A stretch of DNA of 64,000 bases from Madurella fahalii (lineage: Eukaryota; Ascomycota; Sordariomycetes; Sordariales), in assembly GCA_029876055.1 (NCBI GenBank), contig CM056875.1, forward strand, positions 3,497,001 through 3,561,000, read 5' to 3'. The translations under genes were made by a program, and so were the position numbers. Below, in pieces: positions 10,608 to 21,978 of this stretch; position 1 is the stretch's first letter; each line of letters begins with the position of its first letter. The notes under the pieces are model-generated. The model was not told the DNA's origin. It did no database searches and saw only the letters and a list, made by a program, of their open reading frames with translations.

Positions 10608-13600
10608 ATGGAGCCTCAACACCCGCAGCCCTCTCACCCTCGCCCTTCGCATCCTCATCTCCAGAGCATCTTCCCTCCGCCGCCGTCACATATCCCGCAT
10701 CGGACTGCCAATAGCACCCCGGTGTCATCGCCGGGCCTCTTCAGTCCGACTCTCCCCCGCTCCACCATGTCGCTCCCGCCATCCCAGCCCGGCTCCGAGA
10801 CCACGACGCCCGGGGGCTTGAATAGCCCGTATTTGCATCCGCTACATAGCCACAAGGTCCGAGAGTAAGTTCATTCTTATCTTTTTTCCCTTAAAAAAGA
10901 AGAAGAAAGAAACAGCGGTTTGCATCTCCTTTGGCCGGCAAAAAGGGAGAAAACGGGGCTTCATCGCGCGGGGCACCAAACCCCAGCGCCCAACCCCCGG
11001 TCCACGACACAGGCCACTGACGGTCTACACACCAGAACGCACAAGGCGAATGTTGAACATGACTACGCAACTGGCCGGAAATGGATCAACAGCTATGAGA
11101 TCATCGAGGAGCTTGGTCGTGGTATGCACGGCAAGGTCAAGCTCGCTAGGAACACGGAGAACGGCGAGTATGTGGCCATCAAGATCATTCCGAGGTTCTC
11201 CAAGAAAAGAAGGCTTGGCAAGGTCACAGCAATGTCGACCCAGGACAAGAGCAAGAGGGAGATCGCTATCCTCAAGAAGATCCGCCATCCCAACATCGTC
11301 GGGCTACTCGAGATCATCGACGACCCTGAGCTTAAGAAGATATACATGGTGCTTGAACATGTCGAGCTTGGCGAGGTCGTGTGGAGGAAGAAGGGTCTCC
11401 CCCACATTTGTTCATTCGAGCGCCGCCGTGCCGAGAGGGAGATGCGGGGTGAGAAGCCCTCGCCCGAGGAGGAAAGATACGAACGTCAAATGGAGCAACG
11501 CCGAGTGCAGAGAGATGCGATGCGGGCAAGGATGGCGGCTAGGGATCCGACACCTTCAGCTGATTATTGGAGCCTCGAGTACGGGCCTAATGAGGAGGAG
11601 GAGCTCGAATCACACCCGCAGTCGTTCGGCAGGGACGGCACAGACACTTTAGCAGGGCGCATGTCGTCGAAACCCGGCTCCTTGGCTGGATCAAGAGCCA
11701 CCTCACGAGCACCCTCCCGGACACAGTCGAATAAGTCGCTCTCGAGACCGGCCCCCCCCCACGCCGCCGAGCCGGACCTCGCTTCAATTCCCAACGAGGA
11801 TGAGCTAGAGACGCCCGGCGCCCTGGCCTCGACCCACAATTCCTCAGCGGCGCTCGACGGGACAATGTATGGCGCCTACGCGGAGGATCCCGCTCTACGG
11901 GGGAGATCCCCCAGCATGGCCGACTCGATCATTTCGCACATATCCTCGTTGGATTATAATAGGGTTCACGATCCGTACGTGGACGATTTCTCCTACGTGC
12001 CATGCTTCACGATGGAGCAGGCAAGACAAACGTTCCGCGATACGGTGCTGGGTCTAGAATACCTCCACTATGAGGGTGTAGTGCACCGGGACATCAAGCC
12101 GGCAAACCTTCTCTGGACCAAGGAGCAATCGGGTCAAGATTGCCGATTTTGGCGTGTCCTACTTTGGGCGACCCGTCCGCGACGGAGAGCCTGACGACAC
12201 CATTTCCGAGTCGGAAGCCCGCGACTTCGATAACGACCTTGAGCTTGCCAAGACAGTCGGTACGCCCGCCTTCTTCGCGCCCGAACTATGCTATACCGAT
12301 TTGCACGATGACCGCCCAGGCGCACAGCCCAAGGTCACGGAGCAGATCGATGTCTGGTCGTTGGGTGTCACGCTCTACTGCCTGATCTTTGCGCGCATCC
12401 CTTTCCTCGCCGAAGACGAATGGCAAATGTTCAGAAAGATCGCCACTGAGGAAGTGTACATTCCGACGAGGCGGCTAAGGCCTGTTGACCCTGCTACCAA
12501 ACCCAGCGAGAAGTCTCTATATACACGAGTGAACAAGCCGCCGTATCGTGATGACGACGAGCTCTCGTATGAGGAGATTGACTGGGACCTCCGGGATCTG
12601 TTGAACAAGATGCTCACCAAGAACCCGGACAAGAGGATCCGCCTGCGCGACGTGAAGCGACATCCGTGGGTGCTTCATGGCATTGACATCATGTCCTGGC
12701 TTGATGATACAGACCCTTCCCGACAAACGTCTGGCCAGAAGATCCAAGTTGACGATCGGGAAGTGGCCCGTGCTGTTGTTCCCCTGACCTTCCTTGAACG
12801 CGCCAGGTCGGCGGTTAAGAAGGCGGTGGGAAAGGTAATGCATCCTCGTGGGGAACGGACAGAGAGCGTGTCGTCACGGAGACGTGCTACCAGCAGCGCC
12901 ACCAGTTCTACAGGTGACAGCGGCATCACTGGCCTCATCACACCCCACCTACGAGACGCTCGGCGCAAAAGCCTCCGACCAGACGATTATTTCTCCAGCC
13001 CCTCCCAACCACCGAGCGAACATCCCCTAACGCATAGCGTATTGGCGAGTCCACAGGACGAGTCCCCAGCGGGCTTGGTTGCGTCGGCCGCGCAACAATT
13101 GTCATCGACGAGCAGACAGGCATCGCGCCAGCTACTCGAGTTAGTCACCAATCTCGCCGCAAGAGATGAGCACTGGGACCGGCAGGCATCCACGTCACCG
13201 CACAGGACTGTACGTCACGGACATGCCCGGTCCGTCACGAACGCCTTTCTGGCGCTCACTCCCGGTCCAATTGAAACCCAAACGCTCCCGCCCACACCTC
13301 TCTTCGACAGCTCTCTAGAAGACCCTAGCAACACACTGAGGAAGGCTCGGGACATGAAGCCCACAGCAGAGGAATCTGGTCGAGCTCGATCCGTGGACCG
13401 CGGGTTATTCGCAAATAGTGACAAACGCGCCGAAGCCAAGGTTTCGCTGAGCACTGTTGTCGCTCCGGGAAATGTGCATTTCGCACAGCGTCCCCGCCCT
13501 ACACGCTCGATCGATCTTGCGAAGGGATTTGAGCATGCCGTCTCGTCTTCGGTCCCCTCGACGTCGAGTTGCCTAACGGGGTATCAACATGGTCACTTTA

Positions 13601-14523
13601 AATCTGATCCGAACATCCACAAGCAGCGCGTCCCCATCGAGTTGGATGACAGGCCGTTGACGGCTCACCGTGTTGGTGATCTCGGCACCTTTAAGATGCC
13701 GCAGCATAGTCTGCACAAACCATCCAGCTCTGAGCCACCGGTTTGGACACAAGCTGGGTGGTCGAAACATCATTCGACCAATACTGTAGACGAGACCGAA
13801 CCATCCCACGTACCCTGCCCTCCGTCTCCTGACGATGAGATTTTCCACCCGCTACCCTTATCAAGGGGCGAGACAATTGCAACTGGCAAGTCGTCGAGTT
13901 CTACGTCGATGGGTGGGCTCACGACGCCCTTGACCAGCCCCAGCGAATCGGCCAGCCCGATTTATGGGCTCAACGGCCATATGACCAAGGAGGTCACGGA
14001 CAAGATGCTCGCCTTCCAGTCGGACCCTTCGCTACCGGCTCTTCTTAGTAGCACTAGCTCGGTGTCGGCGGATCTGGAAGGGGAGTTCCTCGGCAGCCCG
14101 GGGCTTGTCGGGCGGCACTCAGTCATTGACACGACTGACTCGCTCACTCCTCCAGCGTTTGCAAAGGAGCCCGTTTCGGGATTCCCGCTCGAGTCACAGG
14201 AGGATGCACTGGCGAGAGAGGGAGCGGTTGCCGTGAAGCCGTACGACTCTGCCGCTCGCCGACCGGTCGGCGGTAACTCGCCCGGGCAGCAGCGGAGGGG
14301 GTCCCGAGTCCAAATAGATGACGACGAGGACAGCGACAGCGACGAGGGGCTGGTCATGGCCTCTACCAAGCCGAAGAGGAAGACGGGCGAGGCTTCCAAG
14401 GACGCGGTAACATCGCCATCAGCAGGGAGGCTGATGGGGATCGGGAGCGCGAGACGAAGAGACACCAATGCAAGCATTGGCAGCACTGAGACGGCCAAGA
14501 AGGTCGTCGTGGATAGCGACTGA
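10608..14523 (+). CDS. Ser/Thr protein kinase, CaMKK/Ssp1-Sak1 (SNF1-activating) type; frame broken by 1 nt
   Basis: Exon 1 is 10608-10864, a 171-nt intron follows, and exon 2 starts at 11036. The kinase domain has the Gly loop GRGMHGKV (about residues 113-120), VAIK Lys135, HRDIKPAN (Asp438), then DFG (Asp456), TPAFFAPE and a DVWSLGV segment, and ends near HPWV. A Ser/Arg/Glu-rich insert of roughly 200 residues splits the domain between the hinge and the helix before HRD. The long disordered tail has several acidic/Ser stretches. This layout fits fungal CaMKK-like kinases that phosphorylate the AMPK/Snf1 activation loop. Between HRD and DFG the frame shifts by one base at the GGG of 12131-12133; as given, translation stops at 12192-12194. 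Removing one base gives 1247 aa and an exact codon count, so an assembly indel is likely. An upstream ATG at 10568 competes for the start. Confidence 0.85.
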
Positions 14524-16351
14524 GCGCAGTTATCAGTGCCGATTCTAAGTCGACTCGATCGGGGCTGGACGCCGTGTTCGACTAAATAATTTTGTTTCAT
14601 CGTGGCTCCATTCATTGGTTGGCTACTCATATCAGATTCCTCGGGCTGATTTTATTTTCGTCTTTTTTTTTGGTTGTTTTTTTATTGCTCCCGCACGGAT
14701 ACTTGCACAGCCGTGGAGCGGTTTCATTCCATCCCGTCTCTCATAGAAGTGGTGTTTCTGCGGGACAGTGTCAGCATTTTCAGGGATCCTGGGCGTTCAC
14801 ATTTCCTGGTCAAACAGCGTTTGCATGGAATGGATGGGAATGGAAAGGATGGGTTATTGCCAGTCAGGAGACAACGGGAAAGAATGGAGAGAGATCTTGG
14901 CCGGTTTTATATACCAAGATGGGGATGTGTCGGCCAGAAATATCATAGCGTCAGGAAGAGGTGGCAGCATTTTGTCATGTTTGATGGTTATTCTGGAAGA
15001 AACTTGACGTTTGTGATTCGGCCGTATCCATCTGGTACTTCTGTTCTCTTGGGTCTGGTTTGTTTATCTTCATTCATCCCTTGTTTTACTACTCTTAAAT
15101 TGGCATGTGGTGAAGAACTGGATTTAACTGGACTGCGACGAGTGGATAGGTTTCTGCCATGATTGGTCAGGAAAGAAAGGATAGCTTGCAAGGAGGGAGA
15201 AGTTTTCTTCCAGGTCTGGGTTTCTTGGAGCTTCTATGGGACATTGGGCGGGTGGGTAAGGGCGTTATTCTGTTTCAAAGCATCTCGATTCTGCGATTAC
15301 GCCGCTCTGTCCTGCGTTACACCGAGCATCTTTCCATGTGCCCGTGGCGTCGTTATTATCGGGGGGCGGGGGGGGAATGGGATCAGGTGATGCTCATCGT
15401 TCCGTTCTATGTCCATATTTCTTCGCTTACCGCTGTCTTTCTACCTGCGTCGACACAACATCCATAGAGAATGGGATGGGAGATCATATCACGGGATCAT
15501 TACATAGGTTGTTGGATGGGGCATGGTTTCATCGGGTAATTGGATGGACATAGGCTACTTCTTCCCCGTGGCGAATCCAGGCAACGGTCATCTTGGGGGT
15601 TTTCACTCTGATGGTTTTCACGATCTCTTCCGAAACAGACTTGAGAATGGATTACCCGGCCAGCTTATCATTTGGGCTGGCCCTGAATTCCTTGGTTGCA
15701 CTGCTAGATGTCGATGGTTGCCGAGTGGGCTGCCCTCTTTGGGAAATGCCGATGTTCCTTGAGGCTGATAAGCCATGATTCGCTCCATGAAGCCACACGC
15801 AACACGGTCTAGACCAACGGCGCCTGACGGCCTCGGGCATGGCCAGTCTCGGCTTAGTCTCTAGTGAATGGCATAGAGCAAGGCTCGAGACGGAGCAGAG
15901 CGGTGAGACCTTAACTAACTGCGTATGCCGAGCCATGGTCACATTGCGCGGCGCGGGGCGCGGATCTAACAGGCAAACTGCCGATGGGGCTCTCCCTGGG
16001 GGTCGGATCTGGCCCATCTTGGCCGTCTGGGCTGTCTGGGACCTCATCCGGGGAAACGCAGGGACCTGTGGACGAGTGTGGGCTGTTATGCAAGGGAGAG
16101 GGCGCATGTGACCGTCTCAACTCTGCCAAGATTACCTGGACTCCGGTACCGGCTAGTAATTACAGACGATCTTATCAGCCCCACCGTTGCCGAGATGATG
16201 CAAGCTTATGTAATGAACTCCCTTGTGTCAAGGCACCGGGGCCCATCCTTGCCTGCCGGTGGCTTCAGAGTGGACAATTCGAGAGCTTCTGTCCACATCT
16301 GCCCGCCATCCCAACGGCACCCAGGCCCAGGGTTAATAGGTGCCCCTCAAA
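14524..16351. other. Spacer between kinase and ALG2
   Basis: This holds the kinase 3' region, which is T-rich just after the stop, and the ALG2 promoter/leader. Several short frames exist on both strands, but none resembles a protein family. The two flanking genes are in tandem, so the ALG2 promoter should lie in its right half. Confidence 0.5.
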
Positions 16352-17829
16352 ATGCCCGACGAAAAGAAACGGAGCAAGACAGTTGTCTTTCTGCATCCGG
16401 ACCTCGGAATCGGGGGTGCAGAGCGGCTTGTGGTAGACGCCGCCGTGGGATTGCAGAAGCGTGGGCACAAGGTCGTCATCTTTACGAGCCACTGTGATCC
16501 CGCCCATTGCTTCGACGAGGCCCGCGATGGTAATGCTTCCCCGGCCCTGGGATGTCTCCCCGATGAATACCTCTGACTCGATTCTCGACAGGCACCCTCG
16601 ACGTCCGCGTGCGCGGTAACACGCTCTTCCCGACGACCATCCTCGGCCGCTTCTCCATCCTCTGCGCCATCCTGCGCCAGGTGCACCTAATCCTGCACAT
16701 CGCCCTCTTCACCTCGGAGCTCGACCGTCTCTCCCCAGACGCCTTCTTTGTCGACCAGCTCAGCGCCGGCGTCCCGCTTCTGCAAACCGTCTCGCCCGCC
16801 CCCATCTTCTTCTACTGCCACTTCCCGGACCTCCTCCTCGCCCGGGGCCGCGGCCGCATCTGGAAGCGCCTCTACCGCGTCCCCTTTGACTTCGTCGAGC
16901 AGTGGAGCATGACCTTTGCCGACACCATCGCGGTCAACTCGGCCTTCACCAAATCCATCGTCTCGCAGACCTGGCCCATCCTCGCCCAGAAAAAAGACCT
17001 CCAGGTCGTCTACCCCTGCATAGACACCACCGCCACCACAACGACACCCAAAGAAGGGCACAAAGGAGAAATCGACCCCCTCCCCTGGAAGAAAACCGGC
17101 CTCATCCTCTCCATCAACCGCTTCGAGCGGAAGAAGGACGTGGGCCTCGCCCTGCGCGCCTTCGCGCGGCTCCCGGCCTCGCGGCGCAAGCGCGCCAGAC
17201 TGGTCCTCGCGGGCGGGTACGACCCGCGCGTGGCCGAGAACGTGGCGTACCACGCCGAGCTCGGCCGGCTGGCCGACGAGCTGGGGCTCGGCAGCGCCAC
17301 GGCCAAGACGGTCGTCTCGGCGCTGCACCTGCCCGACGACGTCGCCGTCGTCTTCCTCCTCTCGGTCCCCGGCGCCCTCAAGGAGCTGCTCCTCCGCTCC
17401 GCCACCCTCCTCGTCTACACCCCGCAGAACGAGCACTTTGGCATCGTGCCCCTCGAGGCCATGCTCAGGGGGGTGCCCGTGCTCGCGGCGGATAGTGGTG
17501 GGCCCAGGGAGACGGTGGTGGATGCGGTGACGGGGTGGCTGAGGGATCCCGGCGACGTCGAGGCGTGGAGTGAGGTTATGGGGAGGGTGCTGAACGATAT
17601 GAGCGAGGACGAATTGGAGAGGATGGGAAGGGCCGGGCAGGAGAGGGTGAGGGAGCGGTTCGCCGAGGGACAGATGGCGGAGAGGTTGGAGGGGATCTTT
17701 GAGGGGATGAAGAAGGGTGGGGGTGGGAAGGGAAGGGGATTGTCGGCGATGTTGCTGGCGGCGGCGTGGATGGCGGCCGTGGGGGTCCTGGTAGTGGCCC
17801 TGGTGCTAAGGTGGTGGGGATGGCGGTAA
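16352..17829 (+). CDS. alg2: ALG2 alpha-1,3/1,6-mannosyltransferase (dolichol-oligosaccharide assembly)
   Basis: Two exons (16352-16529, 16592-17829) give 471 aa, close to the roughly 500 aa of yeast Alg2. The N-terminus has the GT4 GT-B motif HPDLGIGGAERLVVDAA. The middle carries the Alg2-typical stretch around FFYCHFPDLLL, where the chain is predicted to touch the ER membrane. The C-terminal nucleotide-sugar domain has the EX7E motif (Glu340 to Glu348 in EHFGIVPLE) followed by DSGGPRETV. The last 25 residues form a hydrophobic segment ending in WWGWR, a probable membrane anchor. Alg2 adds the second and third mannoses (alpha-1,3 then alpha-1,6) to GDP-Man-dependent dolichol-PP-GlcNAc2Man on the cytosolic face of the ER. 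The start is the first ATG in frame. It is convergent with the aminotransferase, 404 nt away. Confidence 0.95.
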
Positions 17830-18233
17830 TGTCCTACTTTACCGAAGGTTATAGTCCTTTGGGTGTAAATAATATTCGAATCAACGAGCTGGTTTCTAGG
17901 AATGCTCGTGCAAGGATTGTAATGTCCCTGGCTGTTGAGTTTATTCCCGAAAGCACCACGACGGGATCTTCTCTATTACTTCCGCCCGTGGTTGCAATGC
18001 GGTAATGATAGTCCTCTCTTCCTCGTCTCTATCCGTTTTTTTCCCAGCTTCTCTTCAAACCCCGGCGACCGAATGACTCTGCAGAGGCCGCCAGACCAAG
18101 GAATGCAGATCCCCCAGACGACAACGCCCCACAATAGGGAGAGTGCAAGCCGATCCAATCATTCCATCATAGCCTCGCCTCAATGACGCTGAGAAGCGTG
18201 CATTTAGCTCTGCGCAAGCCGAGCAGCCCGCCC
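17830..18233. other. Convergent 3' spacer
   Basis: These 404 nt separate the stop codons of ALG2 (+) and the aminotransferase (-). The sequence is mixed, without long frames, and presumably holds both 3' UTRs. I recognise no discrete terminator. Confidence 0.5.
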
Positions 18234-20268
18234 TCAGTGACTCACCAAGTTCTTGAACCTATCAAAAGAACGTCACCGGTCAGCATAGGCATCTTGTGCA
18301 GTACATGCACTTTTTTAACGATGATACGTACTTGTTGACGACGCGCTCAATTCCGTCACATCCCATCTTGAGCACCTCCATCTTGGGGCCGTACGAGAAG
18401 CGCACGAAATGATGGCAGGGGCTGTCAAACAGGTCCCGTCTGCGGGCCGGGTTCAGGTCGAAGAAGATGCCGGGCACGACAATCACCTTCTCCTCCAGGC
18501 AGGCCTGGAAGAAGTTGAGGCCGTCCGAGATGGGGCCGGGGAGACCCTCGAGGTTGAGCCACAGGTAGAATGTCGAGTCGGGGACGTTGCGGATGACGAA
18601 TCCTATCTCGCGCAGCCGCTTGACCACGTAGTCACGCTTCTCCCGGAAATGGTGCTGGAGGGCAACCATTTCCTTCTTGACGAGCTCGGGCTCGAGCATC
18701 GGGATGGCTGCCTCCTGGAACGGCACATTGGTGCCGCCGTCGAGGTAAGACCCGCAGGAGCCGATGCTGTGGCCAAGGTCAGTGTGTGTCTGAAGCATGG
18801 TGGGTTGTGGGCGTGGCTACGGACGCCTTGATGAACTCCTTAGGTCCGAGAATCCAGGCGACACGCCAGCCGGGGAGGCGGAAGCGTTTGGTAAGGCCGT
18901 CGATGATGAGAACGTCGTCTTCGTCGACATCAATTACATTTTCCTAGAATAGGGTACGTTAGCACAGATGCCCATCTCCTCTTACCCTCTTCTTCTTCTT
19001 CTGTCTCTGTCTCTTTTCCTTTCACCTATTCGTTGTTGACGAATTATCTAGATGAGCAGACTTACAGCAGCACTGATAGTGGTTCCGTCGCAGTTGCTCG
19101 TGTAGTTATAGCCCGAGTAGAACTCGTCGCTCACAAGGGTGGCTCGCTCGCGGCACAGGTCTTGGATCTCGGCCAGCTCCGGGTTCGCAACGACACGACC
19201 CGTGGGGTTTCTAGGGTTAGACGTGAGGATGACGCTAGTTCCGCGGGCGATCTCCTCGGAGATCTTCTCGGGGTGGATATGGTAGTCATCCTCCTCAGAC
19301 AGAGGGACAGGAATGGCCGCAAACTAGAGACTTGTCAATACCGGCGAACGTTATTGTTCCGGGAGGCGTTCCGCATACATTCTTGAAGAGTGACAGCATC
19401 TCATTATACGCTGGCCGCACAGTTAGCCCCTTTTCTCAGTATTTATGTTGGGGCAGCCGTACCCGTGTAGTCAGGAATGAAGAAGCCGACGTAGGCGTTG
19501 TTCAGGACCGCAGCAATACGGATCAGACCGGCACGGCCGCCGGGAACAATGGCGACATTCTCCCAGGTGTACTGACTCGCTTTGCCCTTGCGATGCATTT
19601 CGTTGTACAAGCGGGCGACCGCTTGTCTAAGCGGCTTGATACCGGCTGTTGGCCCATACTCGCGGCCGCTGAGGCTGACGTCAATGGTCTTGGGGCGGGG
19701 GAAACATCCCTCGATTTCATCCTCCACCTATACTGCGTCAGAACGAGATGGTTACTACTACGCCTGACGTGTCTACCTCAGGAGCGCCCTCTAACCAATA
19801 CTGTTAGCCGTCTCCCTTGAACGTGAAGGTATCGTCCAGAAAAGATACGTACGGCCCAGATTGGCCCATTTCTCGGGCTCTTCAAGGAAGCCATGCTCGG
19901 CGGCACGCTCCGTGCACCAGACCACGCCGGTCGATGATCTGCTAGCATCTAACCCAGCATGGGGAAGATGCCTGCCAACGCAGGGTTAGTGGCTACGAGA
20001 GGACCAGTCCGTACGTGGTCAACGTACCCCTCGTGGGCGGCTCGGAACTGTCTATGGACTTTGCTGCTAGCCTCTGAGACGGAGAGAACCGGTCAGTGGC
20101 CTGACGATCGAGATGGACAGCGGCAGCTTGTTGGAGCGCCAACATATACATAGAGGCCATACCATTCAAACCCGGCTCCCCGATGGAGAAGCGGCGCGCT
20201 GGACGGGGGACGCCAGTATTGCGGTTGATACTGAACTTTCGATTACCGAAGCCCGGTACATTAGACAT
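18234..20268 (-). CDS. PLP-dependent class I/II aminotransferase; exon 2 frame broken by 1 nt
   Basis: Nine exons by frame and splice signals (high to low): 20268-20163, 20073-19853, 19790-19777, 19727-19463, 19410-19379, 19323-19066, 18943-18825, 18766-18332, 18258-18234. The corrected product is 491 aa. Fold-type I features are REYGPTAG, VPGGRAGLIRIAAV, FFIPDYTAYNEM, the NPRNPTGRVV motif, VSDEFYSGYNY and the Schiff-base region DGLTKRFRLPGW (Lys318), then GSCGSYLDGG and FVRFSYGPK. Substrate specificity cannot be read; aspartate/kynurenine-type aminotransferases are the closest broad class. Oddities are a 14-nt exon, a 32-nt exon, a GTCCGT donor at 18824 and a one-base deficit in exon 2: the frame through ATNPALAGIFPMLG meets TAG at 19951-19949, while LDASRSSTGVVWCTER continues one base over. 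The first exon and start are less certain than the rest. Confidence 0.8.
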
Positions 20269-21978
20269 GGTGAAGGGCAAGGAGGGACGAAATTGAATAT
20301 GGTGAAGGTGTTGTCAAATCGGACGGATGAGGAGGAAAAAAGAAGAAGAGGACGGAAAGGAAAGGCAAAGAAAAAGAAAGCGAAAAAAGCTGTTGTGAAC
20401 AAACGCGCTTTCCAGCTGAGGGAGGCAGTGGCGGCACAGAAAATACGTGAAACTTCGCAAAGTCGGTCTCACCGCAACTGCGGAAAAATAAATATCGACC
20501 CAACAAGGAGGAGGTTCTCACGATCCTACCCAATTTCCGACCCGCCAGTAGCCTTCGATCTTACTGCCTCACCGCAACGCCATCTGTAGTCCGGAACCCG
20601 ATACGCGTCTTTCATGCAGCACTGGGGCAGCAGTGACATGCAAGTGGTCCCAGCACGAATCGGTATTACGCGGTATGACAGCACTCTCCTTGAGCGTCCG
20701 AATCCGACGGAAAATACCCTAACATAGTAGGTCCCTCGACCAACTGAGCTTATTTTTATGCCGGCGCGGGGCTTTATCCAGGACTGGGAGCCAGACGTAG
20801 ACATCCCATCAAAATGGGTTGAGGCGGAGACAGCACCGTCTCGGCAGTGAGGCCCGTTCCAGCAACCCAAGCGTCGATCGACTACCCCGCCATCAGCCAC
20901 CGGCGGGGTATTTCGCATAGGGCGGCAAGGGTCAGCTCCCCTGCCAAGAAGCCCAAGGGGCAGGGTTCTGGAATTTCGATTGTTCCCCAGTTGTTTCTGG
21001 TTGGAAATACATCCTGCTTCGGTAAGTGTACTTCTGGAGTTTTTCGCGATATCGTATGCCACGAGACGGATCTCACCCCAGTCAAAGACACCGGCCGATG
21101 CGTGACTTGCTCTGCCGGACTCGCCGCATGCTTTGCAAAGCTTTGCCGTGGCACGAGGCAGTTGATCGTGACTGGTGGTACTGGTTTGGCATTTCTATTA
21201 TCCCCGATGCTGGAAATCAGTAGCGACCGAGAATGGGGGCGCTGCACGTTGCCGCACATCACGAGGTTAGGTTTTAACATTGCTAAGCCATGTATTGGAA
21301 ACAGCAGTCATGACTTGCAGATGGGCGTGGGCCTCCTCAACGTTCCCGAAGGCTTCTGATGTCTCGCATGGTTGGGTCGAGAAGCCTGACAAGGCAGCTT
21401 TGGCCGCTGTGCTGCGCCCCAATCAAACTTTGTTAGTCGCCGCCGCAGATTTGGTGGCGAACCTTAACAGGGGCCGCCTATCCGGGTAGTGGCTGTGCTC
21501 TGCTCTGCTCTACCACCTTTCCATGGTGTTGGTGCTTCGCCCCCCACACCACTTTTACAGTAGTGCCTCCAGACGGGTCCAGTGCTCTTGGCCTGAGGCT
21601 CTTAGCAAGGCTGGAAAAGCGTCGGTGATATGTGATTGCCGCATCGCCTCGTGGAGGCAATTGTTACACCATGTTGTTGGAAAAATGGGTAGTATAAAGA
21701 ATGGAACTCGCCAGTCTAGATGGTGGGTTTCGATGGCACACACGCGCGAACCCAGACGGCAAACAGATCCAAGCACACTAGTGTGCCCACCGAACACTAC
21801 CTATCTGTAGCTGTCCGCTAGCGGCCCTCGGTTCCGGCAGCGGCTTGTCACTAGGCTGCACTTGCGCCTAGGGCTTATGTATCAGCACTAAGCTCCCCTC
21901 ATTTGACTCACTCCTCGGCTCGTTAGGATGACAACCGACTTCCTCCTCGCATCAAACAACACGCACACATCAACCACC
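20269..21978. other. Divergent promoter spacer (aminotransferase / vWA gene)
   Basis: This is about 1.7 kb between divergent starts and must contain both promoters. A 14-bp perfect palindrome lies at 21773-21786, about 200 nt upstream of the vWA start. An ATG in frame with the vWA gene at 21928 lies inside this spacer. An open + frame at 20113-20589 is largely complementary to exon 1 of the aminotransferase and is not considered a gene. Confidence 0.5.

Noticed and set aside
13962..14630. 222-codon minus-strand frame across the kinase C-terminus
   Set aside because: Ser/Leu/Pro-rich antisense shadow without motifs.
16687..17436. 249-codon open frame antisense to ALG2
   Set aside because: Glu/Gly/Asp-rich shadow of G/C-ending codons on the sense strand.
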